Below are positions 35,486 to 44,370 of a stretch of DNA of 64,000 bases, piece after piece; positions within the stretch are counted from its first letter, which is position 1; the number at the start of each line of letters is the position of its first letter. The DNA comes from Spectribacter hydrogenoxidans (GTDB lineage: Bacteria; Pseudomonadota; Gammaproteobacteria; Nevskiales; Salinisphaeraceae). The stretch is taken from assembly GCF_031846275.1 (NCBI RefSeq), contig NZ_JAVRIB010000006.1, forward strand, positions 62,001-126,000, read 5' to 3'. The position numbers were made by a program, and so were the translations under genes. The notes under the pieces were generated by a model. That model searched no databases. It was not told where the DNA came from and worked only from the letters and a program-made list of their open reading frames with translations.

Positions 35486-36678
35486 GAATCCGAGGGATTG
35501 CGCACGCTGTCCCGTACGTGCACGGCGCGGGTGGCCTGCATCACCAGCGCGAACGACAGTTCCTGTTCGACATCGAACACCATCAGCGTGCCGGCCTTGA
35601 GAGCGGGCAGCGTCAGCCGCTCGCCGGTGAGTGGATCGCGGGCCTGCCGGCCGGTCTGCAGGATGTCCAGCACGTGGCCGCGCTCGATGCCGTCCACTTC
35701 GCCGCGGTTGAGCACCACGATCTGGTACTGGCCGATCTCGGACACCCCGTCGAATACCGCGATCAGGCGCCCGTCCACCGGCTGTTCCGGGGCATGGGGA
35801 TAGAAATCCGACGCCAGCAGGGTTTCGTCGGTCAATGGCAGCAGTCGGTCGCCGACCAGGGATTCCCGGAAGCTGCGCTGCAGCGTGCCGGTCGACACAT
35901 CGGCGAAGGCGCTCATGGTGACCCGGCCCACCGGGATCGCCTCGTAGCCCAGCAGTTCGCCGTTGTCCGGGTCGATATAGCGCTGGCCCGGCCGGACCAG
36001 GGCGTAGTCATCACCATCCGCGGCGTCGGCCTTGCGCACATACAGCTCGTCGCCGGTGCCGCCGATCAGGTGTTCGTCCAGGAAGTGGATCACGTAGGGG
36101 GCTTCATCCAGTTCCTCTTCGGTGACCAGGCGCGGACCGTTGAGGAACTGCCGGATAGCGTCCAGCGGAATGGTGGGAATGGCAGCGTCGATCGGCTGTT
36201 CGCGTACCTCGGGGGACAGGCGCTCGCCGCGTCGTGGTTCGGCACGCCGCAGCTGCGGACGGCCGTCCACCCACACCAACTCCAGAATGTCGCCGGGATA
36301 GATCAGGTGGGGATTGGCGATGTCCGGATTGGCATACCAAAGTTCCGGCCAGTACCAGGGGTCGGCGAGGAAGTAGTCCGCGATGTCCCATAGCGTGTCG
36401 CCCCGCTTGACCACATAGCGCAGCGGCTCGCTCTCATCGACGTCGGCGGACAGCCGTGGCGCCGGGCGCGGGTCGCGGGCCCGCGTGGCCGGGGGCTGCT
36501 TGTCGGGCAGCGGCCGGGTCTGATCGGCTGCTGCCTGATCGCGGGACGATTCGGTCCCCGCCGGGGTGCCGGTAGCACAGCCGGTGGCACCGACGATGGC
36601 TATCACCAGGCCGCAGGCGGCCCAAAGCCGGCGTAACGAACGGTTATACTTGTGGTTTGATTGCACGTGGCTCCCCAT
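35482..36678 (-). CDS. LysM-domain lipoprotein
   Basis: A 398-aa exported protein. The N-terminus ends in a lipobox-like VIAIVGATGCATG. A Pro/Asp-rich linker follows, then one LysM domain (YVVKRGDTLWDIADYFL to NPHLIYPGDILELVWVDG) that binds peptidoglycan, and a C-terminal half rich in beta structure. This type is always found next to dprA/def and is presumed envelope-associated. ATG at 36678 has AGGA at good spacing; longer starts (36684, 36753) are possible. It is divergent from def. Confidence 0.9.
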   Translation of the reverse strand: MGSHVQSNHKYNRSLRRLWAACGLVIAIVGATGCATGTPAGTESSRDQAAADQTRPLPDKQPPATRARDPRPAPRLSADVDESEPLRYVVKRGDTLWDIADYFLADPWYWPELWYANPDIANPHLIYPGDILELVWVDGRPQLRRAEPRRGERLSPEVREQPIDAAIPTIPLDAIRQFLNGPRLVTEEELDEAPYVIHFLDEHLIGGTGDELYVRKADAADGDDYALVRPGQRYIDPDNGELLGYEAIPVGRVTMSAFADVSTGTLQRSFRESLVGDRLLPLTDETLLASDFYPHAPEQPVDGRLIAVFDGVSEIGQYQIVVLNRGEVDGIERGHVLDILQTGRQARDPLTGERLTLPALKAGTLMVFDVEQELSFALVMQATRAVHVRDSVRNPSDS

Positions 36679-36768
36679 GGCCATCCTGGCGAATGCTGCC
36701 GGGCATCCGCCCCGGCCCGGCAGCGCTTTTACTCTAGCAGTTTCCAGTCTCACAGCAGCAGACCACCG

Positions 36769-37272
36769 ATGGCCCTACTGACCATATTGCATCACCCGGA
36801 TCCGCGCCTGCGGGAGGTGGCCGAATCCATCGAGGATATCGACCGCGATCTGCATAGCTTCATAGAGGACATGTTCGAGACCATGTACGACGCGCCGGGT
36901 GTGGGCCTGGCGGCCACCCAGGTGGGCGTGGCCAGGCGGGTGGCGGTGATGGATTGCTCGGAAGACAGGAACATGCCCATCGTCATGATCAATCCGGAAA
37001 TCCTGAGTGCCGAGGAACCGGTGACGGTGGATGAGGGCTGCCTGTCGGTGCCGGAACACTACGACAAGGTCACCCGTTACCGCCGGGTGCGGTTCCGCGC
37101 GCTGGATCGCGACGGCGAGCCCTACGAGATGGACGCCGAGGATCTGCTGGCGCAGTGCGTGCAGCACGAGATCGGCCACCTCGACGGCGGGCTCTACATC
37201 GACCTGCTCTCGCGACTCAAGCAGCAGCGCATCCGGCGCAAGCTGGAAAAGACCCGAAAGCGGGAGGCGTGA
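36769..37272 (+). CDS. def: Peptide deformylase
   Basis: Metalloenzyme that removes the formyl group from nascent N-formylmethionine peptides. It is 167 aa. The three motifs are complete: GVGLAATQVG, EGCLSVP (metal Cys) and QHEIGHLDG (two metal His and catalytic Glu). ATG at 36769 gives MALLTILHHPDPRLR, the family start; the open frame to 36661 is not supported. It leads into fmt and rsmB. Confidence 0.97.
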   Translation: MALLTILHHPDPRLREVAESIEDIDRDLHSFIEDMFETMYDAPGVGLAATQVGVARRVAVMDCSEDRNMPIVMINPEILSAEEPVTVDEGCLSVPEHYDKVTRYRRVRFRALDRDGEPYEMDAEDLLAQCVQHEIGHLDGGLYIDLLSRLKQQRIRRKLEKTRKREA

Positions 37273-37309
37273 TCCGGATGCGGATCGGTGCCCCAGCCGG
37301 GAGGCAAGC

Positions 37310-38236
37310 GTGAGAATCCTGTTCGCCGGCACACCCGGGTTCGCCCTGCCGAGCCTGGATGCGGTGGCAGACAGCGGGCACGAACTGGTCGGCGTGATGA
37401 CCCAGCCGGATCGTCCGGCGGGTCGGGGCCGGCACTTGCAGGCATCGCCGATCAAGCAGCGGGCGCTGGAACTGGGCATGCCGGTGCTGCAGCCGGAAAC
37501 GTTGCGCGCCCGTCACGGCGAGGACGAGATCCGCGCCCTGCGGCCGGACCTGGCGGTGGTGGCGGCCTATGGTCTGCTCCTGCCCGGCTGGATGCTGTCG
37601 CTGCCGGCGCAGGGCTGCATCAATGTGCACGCATCGCTGCTGCCGCGCTGGCGTGGGGCCGCGCCGATTGCCCGGGCCATCCTGGCCGGGGACTCGCTTA
37701 CCGGCATCACGCTGATGCGCATGGCCAGGGGGCTGGATACCGGGGACATCCTGGCGCAGGAAGCCACCGCGATTGGCCCCGGCGAGACAGCGGGGGAACT
37801 GCACGATCGGCTGGCCGGGCTGGGCGGCGGGATGCTGCCGGCAATGCTGGACGCGCTCGCCCGGGGCGAGGTTGCCGGGCGGGTCCAGGACGAGGCCGCG
37901 GCGACCCATGCCCGGCGGCTGGACAAGGCGGAAGCCGCGCTGGACTGGCGCCAGTCGGCGGTATCCCTGTCGCGGGCGGTGCGGGCCTTCAACCCCTGGC
38001 CGGTGGCCCACGGGGGACTCGACGGCGAGCGCGTCCGAGTCTGGCGTGCTGAAGCCATCGGTGGCGCCGCCGAGGCCGATCCCGGTACCGTGGTGGCAGC
38101 CGACGCAGCCGGCATCGACGTGGCCACGGGCAACGGACAGCTGCGGATCACCGAACTGCAGTGGCCCGGCCGGCGGCGGCTGCCTGCGGCCGAGGTCGCG
38201 CGTGGCCGTCCCCTGGTCGGCAAGCGTTTTGAGTGA
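37310..38236 (+). CDS. fmt: Methionyl-tRNA formyltransferase
   Basis: Formylates Met-tRNAi with 10-formyl-tetrahydrofolate for translation start. It is 308 aa. RILFAGTPGFALPSLDAV, PDRPAGRGRHLQASPIKQ, and the catalytic region INVHASLLPRWRGAAPIARA are present, as is the C-terminal anticodon-side domain. The start is GTG at 37310 with GAGG nine bases upstream; no ATG fits. It ends inside the first codons of rsmB, giving an eight-base overlap. Confidence 0.96.
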   Translation: MRILFAGTPGFALPSLDAVADSGHELVGVMTQPDRPAGRGRHLQASPIKQRALELGMPVLQPETLRARHGEDEIRALRPDLAVVAAYGLLLPGWMLSLPAQGCINVHASLLPRWRGAAPIARAILAGDSLTGITLMRMARGLDTGDILAQEATAIGPGETAGELHDRLAGLGGGMLPAMLDALARGEVAGRVQDEAAATHARRLDKAEAALDWRQSAVSLSRAVRAFNPWPVAHGGLDGERVRVWRAEAIGGAAEADPGTVVAADAAGIDVATGNGQLRITELQWPGRRRLPAAEVARGRPLVGKRFE

Positions 38237-39536
38237 GGCCGATGACGGCGCCGCCACCCGTGCCGCCGCCGCCCGGGCGGTAGCCGGGGTGCTGCAGGGG
38301 CAAAGCCTGGACGCGGTGCTGCCCGCCGCCCAGACGGGTCTGGCCGCGGCCGATCAGAGCCTGGCCGCGGCGCTGGCCTATGGGGTGATTCGTGATTATC
38401 GTCGTCTGGCGACAATCGCCGACGGGCTGCTGCGCCGGCCGCCGCCGCGGTCCGTTCTTGCACTGATCCTGGTCGGCTTCCATCAGTTGACCGCCATGCG
38501 GATCCCGCCTCATGCCGCCGTGCATGCCACTGTAGCGGCCACCGGCCCCCTCAAGAAGCCGCAGCATCGGGGTCTGGTCAACGCCGTGCTGCGGCGCTTC
38601 CAGCGCGAATCCCGGGAGCGGATTGCGGCTCTGCCGGACGCCCCTGGCGTGCAGCACTCCCATCCCGACTGGCTGGTGGCACGCCTGCGCGAGGACTGGC
38701 CGGATAACTGGCCGGCGTTGCTGGTGGCCAATAATCAGCCGGCACCCATGACGCTGCGGGTGAATACCCGGCGCGCCCCGCGGGACGCGTATCGGGACCG
38801 GCTGCATGCGGCGGGCATGGTCGCTCACCCGCATCTGCATGCGGCAGAGGCCCTGGCGCTGGATGCGCCGGTGGGTGTCACGTCATTACCGGGATTCGCC
38901 GACGGCGATGTGTCCGTACAGGACGCTGCGGCTCAACTGGCCGCAGCACTGCTGGCGATTGAACCGGGCATGCGCGTGCTGGATGCCTGCAGCGCGCCCG
39001 GGGGCAAGGCCGCCCATTGCCTGGAGTTGGTCGATTGCGAACTGGTGGCTCTGGACAGCGACCCGAACCGGCTTGAGCGGGTTGCCGAAACTCTGGGCCG
39101 GCTCGGCCTGCGTGACGGTGCGACGCTACAGGCCGCCGATGCGATGGTAGTCGATGACTGGTGGGACGGTCGCCCCTTCGATCGCATCCTGATCGACGCC
39201 CCCTGCACCGGTACCGGCGTGATCCGGCGGCATCCGGACATCAAGTGGCTGCGACGACAGACCGACCCGGCCGCGCTGGCGGTGCGCCAGCGGGCGCTGC
39301 TGGATGCACTCTGGCCGCTGCTGGCGCCCGGCGGGCGGCTGGTCTACGCCACCTGTTCGGTACTGGCGGTCGAGGGCGCCGAAGCGGTAGCCGGATTCTG
39401 CGGGGATCAGCCGGCGGCCCGGCCGCTTCCCATCGCCGAGGACTGGGGCGAAACCGCCGGGGCGGGACGGCGCATTGCGCCGGGCGAGGCCGACATGGAC
39501 GGGTTCTTCTACGCGGTGATCGGGCATCAGCGGTAG
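38229..39536 (+). CDS. rsmB: 16S rRNA (cytosine-967-C5) methyltransferase RsmB
   Basis: SAM-dependent methyltransferase that makes m5C967 in 16S rRNA. It is 435 aa (E. coli 429). An N-terminal NusB-like domain (LAAALAYGVIRDYRRL, AVLRRFQRE) precedes the Rossmann core with LDACSAPGGKAAHCLEL, DAPCTGTGVIRRHPDIKWLR and LVYATCSVL, carrying both catalytic cysteines. TTG at 38229 is the best start, overlapping the fmt stop. The 3' end overlaps the end of convergent hisF by 10 bases, where trkA is usually found. Confidence 0.93.
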   Translation: MSEADDGAATRAAAARAVAGVLQGQSLDAVLPAAQTGLAAADQSLAAALAYGVIRDYRRLATIADGLLRRPPPRSVLALILVGFHQLTAMRIPPHAAVHATVAATGPLKKPQHRGLVNAVLRRFQRESRERIAALPDAPGVQHSHPDWLVARLREDWPDNWPALLVANNQPAPMTLRVNTRRAPRDAYRDRLHAAGMVAHPHLHAAEALALDAPVGVTSLPGFADGDVSVQDAAAQLAAALLAIEPGMRVLDACSAPGGKAAHCLELVDCELVALDSDPNRLERVAETLGRLGLRDGATLQAADAMVVDDWWDGRPFDRILIDAPCTGTGVIRRHPDIKWLRRQTDPAALAVRQRALLDALWPLLAPGGRLVYATCSVLAVEGAEAVAGFCGDQPAARPLPIAEDWGETAGAGRRIAPGEADMDGFFYAVIGHQR

Positions 39537-40312
39537 ATCGCGTCCCGTACACACACCCCGCGCTCGGCCAGATAGCCCTTGGCCTGCTGGATGGTGTATT
39601 CGCCGAAATGGAAGATGCTGGCGGCCAGTACGGCATCCGCGCGGCCCACTTCCAGGCCATCATGCAGGTGTTCCAGCGAGCCGACCCCGCCGGACGCGAT
39701 CACCGGTACGTCCACGGATTCGGAAATCGCCCGCGTCAGTTTGAGGTCGAAGCCGGTCTTGGTGCCGTCGGCATCCATGCTGGTCACCAGCAGTTCCCCG
39801 GCGCCGTTGGTCACCATGCGCTGTGCCCACTCCACTGCATCCAGTCCGGTGGACTTGCGGCCGCCATGGGTGAACACCTCCCAGCGGGGTTCTTCCTTTT
39901 TCTTGTTGACGCGCTTGGCGTCGATGGCCACCACGATGCATTGCTGACCGAAGCGGTCGGCGGCTTCGGTGACGAATTCCGGCCGGGCGATGGCGGCGGT
40001 GTTGATGGACACCTTGTCGGCGCCGGCCTGCAGCAAGCGGCGCACGTCCGGAAGGGTCTTGACGCCGCCGCCCACGGTCAATGGGATGAAAACCGCGCCG
40101 GCCACCCGTTCCACCACGTCGATCAGGGTGTCGCGGGCTTCGTGGGAGGCGGTGATGTCAAGAAACACGAGCTCGTCGGCCCCCTGCTGGTCGTAGCGGC
40201 GGGCGATTTCCACCGGATCGCCGGCGTCGCGGATCTCGAGAAACTTGACGCCCTTGACCACCCGGCCCTTGTCGATGTCCAGGCAGGGGATGATGCGCTT
40301 GGAAAGACTCAT
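39527..40312 (-). CDS. hisF: Imidazole glycerol phosphate synthase, cyclase subunit
   Basis: With HisH it forms the synthase that makes IGP and AICAR from PRFAR. It is 261 aa. TIM-barrel signature: KRIIPCLDIDKGRVVKG at the start, IPLTVGGGVKTLPDV, the catalytic Asp region VVAIDAKRVN, MDADGTKTGFD and VIASGGVGSLEHL. ATG at 40312 overlaps the hisA stop by four bases. The gene is the last of hisB-H-A-F here, with the convergent rsmB instead of hisI beyond it. Confidence 0.97.
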   Translation of the reverse strand: MSLSKRIIPCLDIDKGRVVKGVKFLEIRDAGDPVEIARRYDQQGADELVFLDITASHEARDTLIDVVERVAGAVFIPLTVGGGVKTLPDVRRLLQAGADKVSINTAAIARPEFVTEAADRFGQQCIVVAIDAKRVNKKKEEPRWEVFTHGGRKSTGLDAVEWAQRMVTNGAGELLVTSMDADGTKTGFDLKLTRAISESVDVPVIASGGVGSLEHLHDGLEVGRADAVLAASIFHFGEYTIQQAKGYLAERGVCVRDAIYR

Positions 40313-41052
40313 GATGCCTGTTGGCGTTCCTCGACCAGCTTGCGGGCGGCGGCCAGATCCAGGCCGCCTTCGTAGAGCGCGCGGCCGATCACGGCGCCGG
40401 CCACGCCATCTTCCTCGGCGTCGCACAGGGCCTCGATGTCGGCCAGCGTGGTGACCCCGCCGGAGGCCAGCACCGGGATGGTGATGGCGCTGGCCAGTTC
40501 GCGGGTGGCCTCGATGTTCAGGCCTTCCATCATGCCGTCGCGGGCGATGTCGGTGTGGATGATGGCCACCACGCCATCGCGCTCGAACTGCTGGGCCAGA
40601 TCGAGCACGTCATGGTTGGACAGCTTGGACCAGCCATCGGTGGCCACCTTGCCGTTACGGGCATCGAGGCCGACGATCACGTGGCCGGCGAATTCCACGC
40701 CGACGTCGGACACGAAGTGCGGTTCCTTGATTGCCCGGGTCCCCAGAATGACGTATTCCACGCCCAGTTCCAGGTAGGTGTCGATGGCTTCCTCGTTGCG
40801 GATGCCGCCGCCTACCTGCACCGGCACCTGGCCGCAGGCGCGGATGATGCGTTCGACCGCTACCTTGTTGACCGGCTTGCCGGCGGTGGCGCCGTCCAGG
40901 TCCACCACATGGATGCGGTCGGCCCCGGCGGCCAGCCAGCGTTCCGCCACGGCGGCGGGGTCTTCGTCGAACACCGTGACATCGTCCATGCGTCCCTGGC
41001 GCAGGCGCACGCACTTGCCGTCCTTGATGTCGATGGCGGGAATAAGCAGCAC
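40309..41052 (-). CDS. hisA: ProFAR isomerase HisA
   Basis: Isomerises the ProFAR aminoaldose to the aminoketose PRFAR in histidine synthesis. It is 247 aa. LIPAIDIKDGKCVRLRQGRM, VQVGGGIRNEEAIDTYLELG, VIVGLDARNGKVATDGW and ASGGVTTLADIEAL are the expected half-barrel motifs. The start is GTG at 41052, supported by a strong GGAGGAG just upstream. It is translationally coupled to hisF. Confidence 0.97.
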   Translation of the reverse strand: MLLIPAIDIKDGKCVRLRQGRMDDVTVFDEDPAAVAERWLAAGADRIHVVDLDGATAGKPVNKVAVERIIRACGQVPVQVGGGIRNEEAIDTYLELGVEYVILGTRAIKEPHFVSDVGVEFAGHVIVGLDARNGKVATDGWSKLSNHDVLDLAQQFERDGVVAIIHTDIARDGMMEGLNIEATRELASAITIPVLASGGVTTLADIEALCDAEEDGVAGAVIGRALYEGGLDLAAARKLVEERQQAS

Positions 41053-41097
41053 GATCTCCTCCGACTCGTTGTTGTATCGATAAGCGCCCGATCGCGA

Positions 41098-41742
41098 TCA
41101 GGCAGCGCCGTCCCATTCCAGGAAGTTGGCCAGCAGTTGCAGGCCGGCGGACTGGCTCTTCTCCGGGTGAAACTGCACCGCGAATACCTGGTCGCGCAGT
41201 ATCACCGAGGCGAAGCGGTGACCGTACTCCGTGGTGCCGGCCACGTGGCGCTCGTCCTTGGGCGCCACGTAGTAGCTGTGCACGAAGTAGAACCAGCTGT
41301 TGGGCGCGATGTCCTTCCACAGCGGATGGCTGCGTTCCTGGCGCACCTGATTCCATCCCATGTGCGGGATCTTGCGCCGCACGCCGTCCGGCTGATGATC
41401 GGGATCGGGAAAGCGTACCGCCTCGCCAGGGAAGGCACCCAGGCCCTGCACCCCGCCGCTTTCCGCGGAGTAGGTCATCAGCACCTCGATACCTAGGCAT
41501 ACGCCCAGCAGCGGCTTGGTGCCGAGTTGTTCGCGCACCATGGCGTCGAGTTCCAGTCGGTGCAGTTCCGCCATGCAGTGGCCGATCGCGCCCACACCGG
41601 GCAGCACCAGGCGGTCGGTCTTGGCCAGCACATCCGGGTCGTAGTGCACCTCGATCTGCTCGTCGCCGGCCACGTACTGCAGTGCCTTGGCAATCGAATG
41701 CAGATTGCCCATGCCGTAATCAATGATGCCCACCGTGGCCAT
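41098..41742 (-). CDS. hisH: Imidazole glycerol phosphate synthase, glutamine amidotransferase subunit
   Basis: Hydrolyses glutamine and feeds ammonia to HisF. It is 214 aa. The class I amidotransferase triad is visible: nucleophile Cys in PLLGVCLGIEVLM, and His/Glu in FAVQFHPEKSQSAGL. IGIIDYGMGN-like start (VGIIDYGMGNLHS), PGVGAIGHCM and YFVHSYYV fit. It lies between hisB and hisA with gaps of 35 and 45 bases that hold no terminator. Confidence 0.97.
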   Translation of the reverse strand: MATVGIIDYGMGNLHSIAKALQYVAGDEQIEVHYDPDVLAKTDRLVLPGVGAIGHCMAELHRLELDAMVREQLGTKPLLGVCLGIEVLMTYSAESGGVQGLGAFPGEAVRFPDPDHQPDGVRRKIPHMGWNQVRQERSHPLWKDIAPNSWFYFVHSYYVAPKDERHVAGTTEYGHRFASVILRDQVFAVQFHPEKSQSAGLQLLANFLEWDGAA

Positions 41743-41777
41743 CGTCAGTCGCCCCTGATCGCGTGAACGGATGAACC

Positions 41778-42371
41778 CTAGAGAGAGCCCTTGGTCGATG
41801 GTGTGGCATCACCCAGCCGGGCGTCGCGTTCCACCGCCACGCGCAGCGCGCGGCCGAAGGCCTTGAACACAGTTTCGGCGACGTGATGCGCGTTGAAGCC
41901 GCGCAGGCCGTCGATGTGCAGCGTCATGCGGGCGTGGTTGACCAGTCCCTGGAAGAACTCCCGGACCAGATCGACGTCGAAGCGGCCGATGCGCTCACGC
42001 GGATAGTCCACGGCGTACTGCAGGCCGGGTCGGCCGGACAGGTCGACCACCACGCGGGACAGGGCTTCGTCGAGCGGTACATAGGCATGACCGTAGCGGG
42101 CGATGCCGGCCTTGTCGCCGAGGGCTTCCGCCAGTGCCTGCCCCAGGCAAATGCCGACGTCCTCCACCGTGTGATGATCGTCGACCTCCAGATCGCCGCT
42201 GGCCTCGATGGTCAGGTCCACCAGCCCGTGCCGGGCGATCTGCTCCAGCATGTGGTCGAGAAAGGGAATCCCCGTATCCAGCCGGGCCTTGCCGGTGCCG
42301 TCCAGGTCCAGGGTCAGGCGGATGCGCGTTTCCCGGGTTTCCCGGCGAATGTCGGCGGTTCGCGTGGTCAT
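41778..42371 (-). CDS. hisB: Imidazoleglycerol-phosphate dehydratase (monofunctional HisB)
   Basis: Dehydrates IGP to imidazole acetol phosphate using a dimanganese centre. It is 197 aa and lacks the histidinol-phosphatase domain of E. coli HisB. Key segments are IPFLDHMLEQIARHGLVDL, EVDDHHTVEDVGICLGQAL, FFQGLVNHARMTLHID and NAHHVAETVFKAFGRALR. ATG at 42371 (MTTRTADIRRETRET) matches the family. An ATG at 42413 would add 14 residues. Confidence 0.96.
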   Translation of the reverse strand: MTTRTADIRRETRETRIRLTLDLDGTGKARLDTGIPFLDHMLEQIARHGLVDLTIEASGDLEVDDHHTVEDVGICLGQALAEALGDKAGIARYGHAYVPLDEALSRVVVDLSGRPGLQYAVDYPRERIGRFDVDLVREFFQGLVNHARMTLHIDGLRGFNAHHVAETVFKAFGRALRVAVERDARLGDATPSTKGSL

Positions 42372-42457
42372 GGCTACTGTCTTGGGGGCGGGACACACCG
42401 CGGTTTCAGTCATGATACGCCGTGGCGCGGCGGGGTGAAACTCTTCGCGGCGTCCGG

Positions 42458-42895
42458 TTACGTTTCCAGCCAGAAGGTTACCGGCCCGTCATTGGTCAGG
42501 GACACCGCCATGTCGGCCCCGAAACGACCGGCCTGTACATCGGCATGGCGTCCCCGGGCAGCGGTCACCAGCGTCTCGAACAGCGCCCGCGCCTGATCCG
42601 GTGGTGCCGCGCTGGTGAAGCTGGCGCGGGTGCCCTTGTCGGTGCGCGCCGCCAGGGTGAACTGCGGTACCAGCAGCAGTCCGCCGCCAGTGTCGGCCAG
42701 CGCCAGATTCATGCGGCCGTTCGGATCGGGGAACACCCGATAGGTCAGCAGGCGTTCGGCCAGCCGCTGTGCGGCGGCCGGCGTGTCCTCGGGGTTGACT
42801 GCCACCAGCACCAGCAGTCCGGTCTCGATACGGGCCACCGTCTCGCCCTCGATGTCGACGCCGGCCCGGGTCACCCGCTGCAGCAGACCGATCAT
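42458..42895 (-). CDS. dtd: D-aminoacyl-tRNA deacylase
   Basis: Recycles D-aminoacyl-tRNAs and mischarged Gly-tRNAAla. It is 145 aa. Start MIGLLQRVTRAGVDIEGETV, the catalytic-region motif GGLLLVPQFTLAA with TDKGTRASF, and the C-terminal NDGPVTFWLET with the cross-subunit Gly-cisPro type motif are present. It precedes hisB by 86 bases on the same strand, with no visible terminator between. Confidence 0.95.
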   Translation of the reverse strand: MIGLLQRVTRAGVDIEGETVARIETGLLVLVAVNPEDTPAAAQRLAERLLTYRVFPDPNGRMNLALADTGGGLLLVPQFTLAARTDKGTRASFTSAAPPDQARALFETLVTAARGRHADVQAGRFGADMAVSLTNDGPVTFWLET

Positions 42896-43237
42896 GGCTG
42901 CCGGCCGCCGGGCTTGTTCGGTGTCGGAAAATGCTCACAGATCATCGCTGGATCGTCCGATAGGCGGTTTGCGCCGATCCTGCCAAGCTTCCTCTGTGCC
43001 GATGCCACTGGACTCCACGGACGGAATGAGGTCGGCGCGGGAGGCATCCATGGATGGATCAGGACCGGATGACAGGCTACGGGACTCGCCTGCTGTCTCG
43101 CCTCCGCTAGCCTAGCACGGCTACCCCTTGGCCCGGCACCGCGCCCCCCTGCGGTGTCGGGCCTTTTCGTGCGGCGGGTTAATGCTCGGCTTGGGTACAC
43201 TCCGGGCTCGTGAATCCTGTTGTGCCGGGAGTTGCTG
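42896..43237. other. 342-bp intergenic region between dtd and dctP
   Basis: No convincing gene is seen here. A minus-strand frame touches the dtd start but would run under the opposite-strand dctP gene. The only clear structure is the strong plus-strand terminator-like hairpin at 43130-43168. A TACACT hexamer at 43195-43200 could be the dctP -10. Confidence 0.6.
43130..43168 (+). terminator. Strong intrinsic-terminator-like hairpin without an upstream gene
   Basis: GGCCCGGCACCGC (43130-43142) pairs with GCGGTGTCGGGCC (43151-43163) over 13 positions with one G-T wobble. TTTT follows directly. It would end a rightward transcript, yet no rightward gene precedes it within this gap, so it may close a small RNA or insulate dctP. 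Confidence 0.55.
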
Positions 43238-44320
43238 ATGAAACGCCGTGACCTGATGCTGGCGCTGGGCGCCGGCGGCCTTGCAAGTGCCTGCGGACGC
43301 ACCGGCGATGCCGGCCCGGCGCCGGCCCGCGAGTCCATCACCTGGAACATGGTGACCACCTGGCCGAAGAACTTCCCCGGGCTGGGCACGGCTGCCCAGC
43401 ATCTGGCGGATCTGATCACCCGGATGTCCGATGGTGAACTCACGGTGCGGGTCTACGGCGCCGGCGAGCGGGTGCCGGCGCTGGAAGTGTTCGATGCGGT
43501 GTCACGCGGGGCGGCGCAGATGGGCCACGGGGCGGCGTATTACTGGAAGGGCAAGTCCCCGGCCACGCCCTTCTTCACTGCGGTGCCGTTCGGCATGACC
43601 GCTTCGGAGATGCAGGCCTGGCTGCACGTCGGTGGCGGGATGGAATTGTGGCGGGAGCTCTATGCCGAGTTTGATCTGGTGCCCTTCGAGGCCGGCGACA
43701 CCGGCACCCAGATGGGCGGCTGGTTCCGTGAGCCGGTGGCCGATCTGGACGGGCTGCGACAGCTTAAGGTGCGCATGCCCGGGCTGGGCGGCGAGGTACT
43801 GCAAGCGCTGGATGTGACCACCGTGAACATCCCCGGCAGCGAACTGTTCACTTCGCTGCAGCAGGGCGTGATCGATGCCGCGGAATGGGTCGGCCCCTAC
43901 AACGATCTGGCCTTCGGCTTTCACAAGATCGCCCGCCATTACTATTACCCAGGCTGGCACGAGCCGTGCGGCAACCTCGAGGCCATTGTCAACAAGCCGG
44001 CCTGGTCGGCCCTGCCCGAACGACTGCAGACGGTGGTCAGCACTGCCTGCATGGCCGCCGGCCGCCACATGCAGGCACAGATGCGGGCGAATAATCAGCG
44101 GGCGTTGCGTTCGCTGGTCGACGAGCATGCGGTAACGCTGCATCGGTTTCCCGATGACATTCTGGCGGCCCTGCGCGAGGCCACGCCTGGGGTACTGGAA
44201 GAATTGGTGGCCGGGGACGCCTTCGCCGGCCGCGTGCACGGCGCCTACCGGGATTTCGCCGCCCGCGCCCGGGACTGGACCGCGCTCGGCGAGGCCGCCA
44301 TCCTGGAACTCCGACCGTAG
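43238..44320 (+). CDS. TRAP transporter solute-binding protein (DctP family)
   Basis: A 360-aa periplasmic binding component for uptake of an organic (2-oxo) acid or similar carboxylate. MKRRDLMLALGAGGLASACG combines a twin Arg with a lipobox-like end, so it is probably an anchored or Tat-exported protein. TWNMVTTWPKNFPGLGTAAQ and the LRQLKVRMPGLGGEVLQALD, AAEWVGPYNDLAFGFHK region resemble TakP-type proteins. ATG at 43238 follows GGGAG. The permease genes dctQM lie convergently 0.5 kb away, separated by an acetyltransferase gene. The tatABC genes are also in this window. Confidence 0.9.
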   Translation: MKRRDLMLALGAGGLASACGRTGDAGPAPARESITWNMVTTWPKNFPGLGTAAQHLADLITRMSDGELTVRVYGAGERVPALEVFDAVSRGAAQMGHGAAYYWKGKSPATPFFTAVPFGMTASEMQAWLHVGGGMELWRELYAEFDLVPFEAGDTGTQMGGWFREPVADLDGLRQLKVRMPGLGGEVLQALDVTTVNIPGSELFTSLQQGVIDAAEWVGPYNDLAFGFHKIARHYYYPGWHEPCGNLEAIVNKPAWSALPERLQTVVSTACMAAGRHMQAQMRANNQRALRSLVDEHAVTLHRFPDDILAALREATPGVLEELVAGDAFAGRVHGAYRDFAARARDWTALGEAAILELRP

Positions 44321-44370
44321 GGGCTATCGCGGACCAGTCAACGTCGTCATGGCGCGGCGGACCGCCATCG

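Noticed and set aside
42892..43443. A leftward 183-codon frame whose stop overlaps the dtd start by ATGA
   Set aside because: The overlap looks like coupling, but most of the frame has no fold-like pattern, its 5' part lies under the certain dctP gene, and it would cross the strong hairpin at 43130-43168.
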